A model generated the notes under the pieces. The model saw only the letters and a program-made list of their open reading frames with translations, made no database searches and was not told the DNA's origin. A program made the translations under genes and the position numbers. A stretch of DNA of 64,000 nt from Boesenbergia rotunda (taxonomy: Eukaryota; Streptophyta; Magnoliopsida; Zingiberales; Zingiberaceae). This document shows, piece by piece, positions 55,978 to 64,000 of this stretch (positions are counted from its first letter, which is position 1; each line of letters opens with the position of its first letter). The stretch covers positions 1 to 64,000 of the forward strand of contig JAGFNQ010008264.1 in NCBI GenBank assembly GCA_024364735.1. The letters run 5' to 3'.

Positions 55978-56990
55978 TGTTAGGATGTATACTAAAAGCC
56001 TAGCTTTTGTATGGTCATCTATATTTTAGAATAAGAATCATATGGTCATTGTTTGCATTTTATATTTGTTATATGTGTGCATATTATCCTTTACTATACA
56101 TTATAGATAACATGGTATGTGGTGTCACACAGAAGATCATGTTATCAGTCCCTTGTAAAGTATAAGTAGTGGCTCACAACTGAGATGATTTTGGATAAAC
56201 CATTAGGATGGTTGTAGTGTAATTAGGTGTGGTTTGTCTTGACCATAGAATTACACTAGTATAATTTGTGTGTATTGAGCAGGACCGACTTAGAGGTGAT
56301 TCAATTTATATTGACTATATAATCGAATCAGACCTCAGATATTATGATGTACATGCTCTTAATCCCAATATAATAATGGACATATATACTTAATATCTAT
56401 TTCTTTGATTAATCAGTGGGCGAGATTTATTTGTTAAATCAATAGGCCGGTAAATTGGGAAATAATATTATTTACATGGTGTGTCGTTGATTATAGAAGG
56501 AAATCTTGTCCTAATGCGTTAGGATGATGATGTCCCCTTGAGGAGCTCATAAAGTTTATCATGTAAATCTTGCAGGTGGACTTGGTCCGACATGATGATA
56601 AGGTTGAGTGGTACTAGACATAGAGTTAGATATTAATTAATTAAATTGTCAGTAATTTAATTAATTAATGGGCATGCAAGATCTTAAACACGGGGAGATT
56701 ATATACACATAATATGGTGGAGCCCATATTGATTTATGGGGGTTGGTGCGGTAGTTTAATGATAACCCTTTAGTGGACCAGGTTATCATTAATGGATCGG
56801 GCTTTGGATCCATTAGGTGACCAAAACCAACTCCTCCTTATGGTCCCTATTGTAGCCTATAAATACCTCATGAGTCATGAGACCAAGGTGTTGGTATGGC
56901 TTAGCGGTTTCCAAGACAACCATGGGATCGTACCTGAGAGACCTCTCTATGTCTACGGATTAAAAAATTTAATCTGATTAGAGACCCGTC
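55978..56990 (+). mobile_element. Copia-type LTR D1
   Basis: It starts TGTTAGGATGTATAC. Landmarks: GTGGGCGAGATTTATT, GATGATGTCCCCTTGAGGAGCTC, TTAATTAATGGGCATG, and TATAAATACCTCATGAG as a likely TATA region (about 56858). The same landmarks occur in reverse order and strand in D2. The 3' border is not certain. Confidence 0.7.
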
Positions 56991-57125
56991 CCTCTAACGA
57001 CCGTTTCGTCGTCGTGTTAATTAATCCAAATTACAACTTAGCCAAAACCAAGGTTAAGACCTTGTAACTTTCCGGATTAATTAACCACGAAAAAGACGAC
57101 GATCAGACCGCCGGTTTTTGTGTTT
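56985..57125. repeat. Inverted repeat between D1 and D2
   Basis: GTCGTCGTGTTAATTAATCC at about 57010 faces GGATTAATTAACCACGAAAA-AGACGACG at about 57075, with a loop of roughly 45 bases that also contains AAGGTT/AACCTT-type pairs. It lies where the two opposed LTRs meet. Confidence 0.7.
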
Positions 57126-57134
57126 ATCTTTAGG

Positions 57135-58482
57135 GTCCAGTCAGCTAATTATTATCCATGATCAATAATCAAAATAATTAACAAACATACATAAAATGAC
57201 GAGACAAAGAAACATTACACAATAAAACATAGCAAAGGTAAAATGGAGCTCGGGAGAGTTATACTTCGCCGTTTACCTCGCAGTCTTCTACCTTATGTCC
57301 GTCCCCTCCTAAACGTCGTGTGGGCGACGATCTACCAAGACGCGGAGTCACCAAGGCTTGATCTTCTTCTCTCCTAGCTTGGCCAAAACCCTAGGAGAGA
57401 GACTAGGGCTTTCTTCTCTTCTTCCTTCCAAGATCCCGCCGGCAAGCTTGCCTCCAAGGAAGCCATGCCCGGCAATCTTCTTTCTACTCTCCCTTTGCTT
57501 ATGTTGCCGCCAAGGGAGGATGAAGAAGGAGTGAAGAAACCGAGAAGAACCAAGCCCTAAACCCTCTTCCTTTCCCTTCCTTGCGGCGGCCACCAAGCTC
57601 CAATGAGGAAGCCGCCGGCGACCTCTATGCATCCACCGAGCGCCGCCAGCACCTATTCCACCTTGATGGAAATGCCGGGCACTGGTAGGAGGTGAGGATG
57701 AAGAGGAATCTACTCACCAAAACCTCCTCCTTCCTTTGCTTATCGCCGACGCCGAGCAAGTCTTCTTGCACCGCCGGCGACACCTTTTAATCCTCTCCTT
57801 TCTTGAAGTCGGGCCTTGAGGGAAGAAGAGAAAGCAAGGACCTTGGGAAGAAGAAGAACCAACTTCCCCTTCCACCTTACCGAGCTCTCCTTGGTCTTCT
57901 TCCTCGCCGGCCCCTTCAAAACCCTAGGAGAGAGATAGGTTGAGAAAAGGAGGCTTTTGCTTGAATGATCAATTGGAATTAATTCCAAAATCATTAGCCT
58001 TGTATCATGACTCCTATGGGGTATTATAGGGCTAAGATAAGGACTATGAGTATGAGTTGGTTCTTGGCCCGCTAATGGATCCAAACTCGATCCATTAATG
58101 GTGATCCATTCCATTAATGGATCTTATTGTACTTCCTCACCAACCCCCATATTTTCATATGGGCTCCACATATTACGAGTCGTCCATCTTCCCGTGTTTA
58201 AGATATCACATGCCCAATAATTAATTTAATTTACTGATAATTAAATTAATTATCTTCTTGATCCTTTATTAGTACCACTCATCCTTTTCATCATGTTGGA
58301 CCATAGTCCACTTGCAAGATTTGACATGACGATCCTTTTGAGCTCACCAAGGGGGCATCATCATCCCGACTCACCAGGACACGAATTCCATCAATAATCA
58401 ACATCACATCATATTATTAATATTATCTCTCAACTTACCGGGTCTATCGATCTAACAGAATAGATCTCGCCCATTGATAAAT
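57135..58482 (-). mobile_element. Copia-type LTR D2, opposite strand, cut by CACTA #4
   Basis: Minus-strand landmarks match D1 (GGGCGAGATCTATT, GATGATGATGCCCCCTTG, TTATTGGGCATG, TTAATGGATCGAG). After the TATA-like CCCTATAATACC region it has a long leader with repeated GCCGGCGG and CTCTCTCCTAGGGTTTTG, absent from D1. Its 5' part lies on the far side of CACTA #4. Short ORFs here are leader sequence. Confidence 0.75.
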
Positions 58483-59438
58483 CACTAGTAGAAAAATGCT
58501 TATTAACAACGGGCGTTCACCGTTGTCGTAGGCTAAAAATACTGTTGTTAAAGGTCATGTTGTTAAAAGGGATGCTCAACATCAACAGTTAAAAACCATT
58601 GTCGTTTATAGTCAATAACAACAGTGTAACAATGGTTTTTCACCGTTGTCTTTTATTGTGATCGACAACAAGTTAACAATAGTATTAAACCGTTATTTGT
58701 GTGTGATTTAAACAATAGTTTGACAACAAATAAAAATCATTGTCTTTTAGTTGAGGCATCCAACAATTTACAACAAATACCATTTAAAAAATAAATTATT
58801 TAAATAATTAAACAATATTGAGCAAACACACTTCAAACTATTATAAATCAAAATACCATCAAATATCATACATCATACTGTGCAAATATCATACATCAAG
58901 ATATCCCCAGTATTAGTCCAAACTGAGATAACATCATCAAAATATCATATATACATCGAGAACCATGCCCAAACATCATCAAAATTAGTCCAAACATCAT
59001 TAAAATATCCCCAGTAGCTTCATAATTTTCTATCCATCATAATATCATCCAAGTGCAGTCAACCAGATGAAGATAGTCGCGCCCCTTAGCTTTGCACCAG
59101 ATGTTGATTCCTTCCCTTGGATATGAATTGTCAAAACAAATAGAAATATAAAATGAGCATTCACAACTAAAAATATTAGCTCTTACACTCCTACAAAGCA
59201 ACAAGGATGCTGCAAAGCAACAAGCAACCGGGTTAAACATTTTGATCTTTGAGTGTTTCTGCTGATTCTTACTAAGAAATCAAAGGAACGAAAAAACAAC
59301 AGGCCACTAGTAAGTCTACTACAAGAGGAAAATCATAAAATATTTTAACTGAAGAAACATTAAAATGGAAATAAGAAAGAACCAAGAAATTGAGTAAATG
59401 AAGCCAGATATCAAGCACATCAGACATAGTATCATCAC

Positions 59439-59516
59439 CTTGCAAAGCTTCCAAAGAGATTGCAGCTTGGGCTAGAGTAGCAAAATCAACAAAGCATAGT
59501 ATAAGTGACTCTCTAT
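59439..59516 (-). pseudogene. Captured RRM-type exon
   Basis: The 78-base exon has AG/GT borders and reads RESLILCFVDFATLAQAAIS followed by LEALQ. LCFVDF fits an RNP1-like strand and the rest the second helix of an RNA-recognition motif in plant RBPMS-like proteins. Similar text (DFFVADRE region) lies just upstream; no other exon can be assigned. Family assignment is from pattern only. Confidence 0.55.
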
Positions 59517-60129
59517 CTGCAACAAAGAAATCAAAGGAATGAAAAAACAACAGACCACTAGTAAGTCTATGGCAAGAGGAAAAATCATAAAATGTTTTAA
59601 CTGAAGAAACATTAAGATAAATCACTAATGGAAATATGGTTGATTCAAGAACACAATCCCCAGTGCATTACTTTGAAGTTTAGGTTCAATAGGATCTGAG
59701 TGAAGTAACTGGAAATTGTAGAAATTTTGCTTGTATAACTACTTGTTTAACTTCCTCCAGAAGACTTGATTGTAGAGAGAACAGATTCAAGTACCTTAGA
59801 TGCTAATTCCTGAACCATCTGCAGCAGATTTAAGAGTTTATTTGAATGCTCACTGAGCTTTAATCCAGTTCATATATATCAGGCCTGAAAAAGTGACATT
59901 TCTTATCATTACTAGAACTCATAAAATTTGTCACACTTGTTACTGAAACCTTTTTTTCTCACACAGATTTCTAGCAAAAAAGAACAAATAATTTAAGTAT
60001 AAGAAGACAAGCTACAAATAGTTGATACCAATAAATCCAATTACCCAACTTCAGTATGTGAAATGCATCAACATGAAGGAACCAGGGGATTTACCTTAAC
60101 AGTATAAGAAGTGCAACCCAGAACAAACT

Positions 60130-61704
60130 TTACTTCCCAGCATGCCTATGCTTAGGCTTGCGATGTGGTCGAGTTACCTGAGAACTTTTTGTTGTTTTTG
60201 TTGTCTTGTTAGAGCTGATTATGAAAAAAAAGAATATATAAGATAACAAAATTATTGTCATTTAAACTATGTGATAGATGGATGTAATGGATTGGATAAG
60301 GAAGAATGTAAAAGAATCAAACTGACCCCAAAATATACGATAAAAGTTTGTATACCAGGAAAATAGGTAATGCCAAAAGAGTAGAGGCATGTACATCCAA
60401 ATCATTGTTACATTGCTGCCAACAAATTCTTTTGATTGCAAGAAATTCAAGTATAAGTGGGAATCGGGGGTGAAAAGGATGTACCATAAACCACACCAGC
60501 TCTTTGGTAGCAAGAATTTTTGTTAATTCATATTTCTTGAAGTGTTCCTGAATGCCAATTTGGACCTATAACAAGATTGAGTAAATCATCTGGGCAGTGA
60601 AACAGAATAAAAATGATGTGTACATATCTACTTAAATAAACCCATTGTTGTAAATTAAAGAAAAACAGGAAACCTTAAGCAGCATGTGAGAGCAAAACAA
60701 ATGGCCCAAATATCTTTGAAGGTTCTATTGCTAGATTATTCAAGAAAGACGCCAAGATGTACAAATGCATTAACCATTCAAAAGTAGAACATCTAGGAAC
60801 ACAGATATAGTTACTTACACTTACTAATATTGAGGAGCTTGGGAGGGTGAAAACTGACATGGTGTCAGATCTTATCCATATCCAAATATCTGTTGTATCT
60901 ACCTCTTGTGAACTACAGAGCCCATACAAACCAAAACTTGGATGAAATTGGGATGGAGTCAGATCTTTTACTTGACACAGTTTTCAAATAAGGTTCAGTG
61001 CTTGACACAAGAAACACCCATCGCTCTTTAATGACTGGAACCCATTTCTTTAGAAATTCAAGGAAACGAAATAATTTAGAAACATAATAAATCCTCCCTA
61101 AAATATCAACTATCTTAAAAGAAAGTTGGTAAAGTAGTAAACTGATAACTAATCTGAACCAAAGCCAAATGCTAATTAAACCAAATTTATATAATTTTCT
61201 TATGGATTGCTAATCAAGCAGCACTGAAATATATGAATAATTAACATAATTCAGATACTTAAAATAGTCATTGGTTAGCCACTTACAGATTTGGTAGATT
61301 CAAAATGTGGTTCCATATATTTTTGTGCTTGAATTGATTTCTCTAATACCTTGAGAAAAGTTTCCACAAATTGATAAGTACAATGCAAGATTAAACTAAA
61401 ATAGTAAGATAATAAGTGTGATGCATTCATGGTGATCAAGCAAGGACTGAAACAAATTCAATAGAGAAAAAATATAGTACAGGTGAAAAACTAGCACCTT
61501 TTGAAGTAAGACATCTAGTACGGGTTGTCCATGCTCCTTCTAGTGAGTTGTTGCAAGTTCTTGTAGGGCACATATCAAAGACATATTGGAGTCTCTTAAC
61601 ATGTATATGGCATCTCTCTAACAATCCATCTAAATTTCTAAGACAATCACCTTATAGTAACTGGCATGAGTAGCAAGCCAAGGAGGAAACCATGCTCCAT
61701 GAGC
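60130..61704 (-). pseudogene. Captured plant coiled-coil membrane-protein gene fragment, six exons
   Basis: Exons (minus): 61704-61651 (AHGAWFPPWLATHASYYK), about 61559-61498 (HGQPVLDVLLQK), 61349-61287 (VLEKSIQAQKYMEPHFESTKS, shortened here: 21 codons ending in S), 61047-60972 (KWVPVIKERWVFLVSSTEPY), 60565-60485 (VQIGIQEHFKKYELTKILAT then KELVWFM) and 60177-60130 (RPHRKPKHRHAGK, stop). Almost all borders are GT/AG and phase 0. I recognise a conserved plant family with an N-terminal coiled coil, an ELVWF membrane segment and a basic tail, listed in Arabidopsis as DNA repair ATPase-related (name from memory). A TAG replaces the Trp before KEHGQ, so it is not functional. Confidence 0.78.
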
Positions 61705-61844
61705 CTGAAAGTAAAAACACAATTTTTACTCCAGCTCAATTATTACATTTCATTATTATATAAAATAAATCAACTAAATAGAAGTTACAAATGTTAAAGA
61801 ACTGGATGCCAAATCCATGCCTTATGTGAGACATGGCAGTATAC

Positions 61845-63042
61845 TGTTGGATCGAGAAAACCGATAGGGGGGGGGGGTTAATATCAGAAATCGTTCGGAT
61901 TTAAAAAAAAGAATGCGTAGCGGAAGATTCAAATTAAAAATACACACAGACACAGGTGGTTTTACTTGGTTCAGAGCCTAGGTCGACTCCTACTCCAAGG
62001 CCCACGGTCGTTGACCGTTTACTTTGGTCAATTCTATATGGGGCGCAAATGAAAGTTTACAAATATTGAATTACAAATTTAGTATAGTAAACTTAACAAA
62101 AAGAAAGCTCTTCTTTTTACCGACGTCCGATGAAGGTTGACTTTTTCGGAGCAGCGGGACGTCGTCGGCTCGAGTTGGGAGGTTTCCGGAGCAAGGCGCG
62201 AGAGCGGAAGAGTGTAGAAGCGTTGAATTAATTGTTGTACTGAAGCCTTGGTCGAGGGCCCTTTATATAGGGCCTGGGGGCGCCCAGGATGTCGGGGGCG
62301 CCCCCCCACGTGTCACACGATCTGCCAATTTCTCGGTCAGCATCTGAGCCCTTTAACCTCGGGATCCGCTTTGACCGGGGCGCCCGGAGCGCTCGGGGCG
62401 CCCGGAGCGCTCGGGGCGCCCGGGTTGACCGGGTCAAACTCTATCCTTTGGCTTCGCTTGGCTTGAGCTTCGATGTATTGCTGTTGGGGGCGCCCGGGAG
62501 CAGCAGGGGCGCCCTGGAGCACGGGGGCGCCCGGGAGTTGAACTGTCGAAGCACAGCCTTAGCTGTCTTGGTTCTGACTTTGAATCTCTAAAATAGAGCC
62601 CTAAGTCGAACCGACGCCTACTGTTCCCTCGACGGGGAACGCGTCCTCACCTACTCCTCTCAGGAGAATATACCTGATGCCAACTGCTCCTTTGGTTGGA
62701 CTTTTGCCTGGCGATCCTTTGCCAGGTCTTGGATACTGAGCTATCCTTCGCCCAGTGCCTAGCATTCCTTTGCTAGGGCTTCAGTTCCAAGCTGTCCTTC
62801 GCCTGGCGCCTAGCAGTCCTTCGCTAGGGCTTTTTATCTTGGCATTCCTTCGCCAACTGCCTAGCAGTCCTTCGCTAGGGCTTTTTATCCTGGCAGCCCT
62901 TCGCCAGGTGCCTAGCAGCCCTTCGCTAGGACTTTTCCTGCACACTCAAGTAACATTGTTAGATAACAATTAAGACTTAACTTTCGAACCCTGTTGCCTT
63001 TATCAAAACATAGGTTTGACTTTAGTGCTCACTGCACCAACA
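61845..63042 (-). repeat. Sirevirus E 3' LTR
   Basis: On the minus strand it starts TGTTGGTGCAGTGAGC (63042) directly after the tract AAAAAGGGGGAGAT, and ends CTCGATCCAACA (61845), 1198 bp. Contents: CTAGC/GCTAGG-type array (62700-62940), GGGCGCCC array (62280-62540), TATA-like CCCTATATAAAGG near 62262, a CCTTGGAGTAGGAG block near 62000, and a poly-C tract near 61870. Flank TATAC (61840-61844) is the expected TSD; its partner is outside. Same family as LTR A. Confidence 0.9.
62690..62945. repeat. Tandem CCTAGCAGTCCTTCGCTAGGGC array
   Basis: About seven units of 35-40 bp alternate CCTAGCAGTCCTTCGCTAGG with CTGGCATTCCTTCGCCAG. Each half is a small hairpin. It resembles in design, but not in sequence, the array at 7240-7690. 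Confidence 0.9.
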
Positions 63043-64000
63043 ATCTCCCCCTTTTTGATTTATGGCAACCCTAGTTCAAAAAGTTAAGTTTAATCAAAAG
63101 CATAAAAAATTTGTTCCCTCCCCCTGGAGAGAATCTCCCCCTAGATTTTTCAAAACTTCGTGGGGTTCTAAGTTTTTGTTAAAACTTTACTTAGAATGAT
63201 TTTGCACTTTGAAAACTTAAGTTTAGGTACTTTAGAAATCTTTTGATAACTTAAGTTTTAAAAGTACATATACGAAATTTTTTGAAAGCATGAGTTTCGA
63301 GTACTTACCAAAAATTTGAAGTCTTAAGTTTAACGTACTCTTAAGATTGAAAATTTTTAAGTACTTAGTAGGATTTCAAAAACTTAAGCACTTAGTAAAC
63401 TTTTGAAATAATTTAAGTACTTTATAAAGGTTTTGAAAAGCTTAAGCTCAAAGTACTTATAAAAGTTTTGAAAAACTTAAGCTAAAAAGTTTTGAAAAAC
63501 TTAAGCTTAAAGTACTTATAAAAGTTTGTATTTTAAATAACTTAGTACTTAATAAGCTTAAGTACATAATAGGTTTTTCTTAAAACAAAAAACTTAAGTA
63601 TTTCTAGAAAGGTTTTGACAAGCTTTTTTGAAAAGACTTAAGTAGCTAACTTTTTGAAGAAAATATTTGAGAGTAAAAAAAATTTTCAAAATTTGAACTT
63701 TTGAGAAAATTTGAATTCTCTCTTTTCCTATCTCTCCCCCTTTGTCATATATCAAAAACAGATAGATATTGCAGAAATTAATTTGCAAAAAAAATATTCA
63801 TATGATTTTGCTGTACTGAAGACTTAGACCAAATCAGTTAATTTTTCCTTGTAGGGACCTGTCTAACCCATTTAGCTACTTACTAACTGTTATAAGCAGT
63901 AGTTTTCGCTAGGGTTAGTCAAGTTAAGTGTTTCTATTCAAGTTAGATTTTCTAAACTTGACACTTAACTTGATTGTTGTATAAGTTGTATTTAGTGCCC
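63043..64000 (-). mobile_element. Sirevirus E interior, 3' end, with polypurine tracts
   Basis: No ORF is seen. Polypurine tracts on the minus strand are at 63043-63056 (next to the LTR), about 63113-63152 (two) and about 63733-63745 (ACAAAGGGGGAGAG). From 63180 to 63620 short units such as AAGTACTT, AACTTAAG and AAAAGTTTTGAAA repeat irregularly. The element continues past the window. Confidence 0.82.

Larger units (their letters stand above)
58483..61844. mobile_element. CACTA transposon #4 with host gene fragments, interrupted by Sirevirus E
   Basis: It starts CACTAGTAGAAAAATGC at 58483 in LTR D2. Subterminal AACAACGG/CCGTTGT and TTGTTAAA-type repeats fill 58500-58790. No right end is seen, because Sirevirus E (from 61845) is inserted and runs off the window. 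No transposase is visible. Cargo on the minus strand: RRM-type exon and a six-exon piece of a coiled-coil membrane protein gene. Confidence 0.82.

Noticed and set aside
62228..62591. Repetitive APRALRAP / GAPGALGAP frames
   Set aside because: They are translations of the GGGCGCCC array of LTR E in several frames on both strands.

Overview
This is nuclear DNA of a flowering plant, almost certainly a monocot of the ginger family (Zingiberaceae). The only intact host gene I can support is a two-exon cytochrome P450 (24772-26424, minus strand). As I remember the family, it closely resembles CYP71BA1, the alpha-humulene hydroxylase of Zingiber. Nearly everything else is transposable-element DNA stacked in nests, and several nest levels are supported by target-site duplications (TSDs) readable at both ends.

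Left block, 1-18.2 kb. The 3' two thirds of a Sirevirus (Ty1/copia) runs from the window edge to 9281: gag, pol, a spliced envelope-like ORF, a multi-PPT region and the 3' LTR. It sits in a second Sirevirus-type LTR (A, ending at 16749). LTR A also holds a copia-type solo LTR (B1, 9430-16193, TSD GCCCC). B1 holds a CACTA DNA transposon (10246-14704, TSD TGG) carrying pieces of a MAPKKK gene and a Ulp1-type protease gene. LTR A itself interrupts the gag region of a Tat-type Ty3/gypsy element on the minus strand (16755-18190).

Middle block, 18.2-29.5 kb. It contains LTR pieces of Tat, copia-type and chromovirus-like elements, a short TRIM-like element, then the P450 gene with a tandemly duplicated promoter and start region, AT-rich flank, and a 706-bp Tat 3' LTR.

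Right-centre block, 29.5-49 kb. The inside of the second Tat element carries an extra gene antisense to the element (plus strand). A second gene-carrying CACTA-like element (31500-36662) splits it and holds bHLH, metal-tolerance-protein and LINE fragments. Further right, a gypsy-type solo LTR (G, TSD CAATT) contains a gag-only Sirevirus (F, 39114-48558, TSD ATGTG), which contains solo LTRs B2 (TSD TTGTC) and H (TSD TTCAT).

Right block, 49-64 kb. There is a decayed CACTA with an En/Spm-type transposase, a decayed hAT transposase ending in a 197-bp assembly gap, several LTR fragments (B3, C, D1, D2), a third gene-carrying CACTA (from 58483) with RRM-type and coiled-coil membrane-protein gene fragments, and the 3' end of another Sirevirus on the minus strand (E, 61845 to the window end).

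The most notable features are repeated capture of host gene exons with readable splice sites by three separate CACTA elements, the spliced envelope-like gene with a palindrome array upstream, and palindrome arrays shared between unrelated LTR families.
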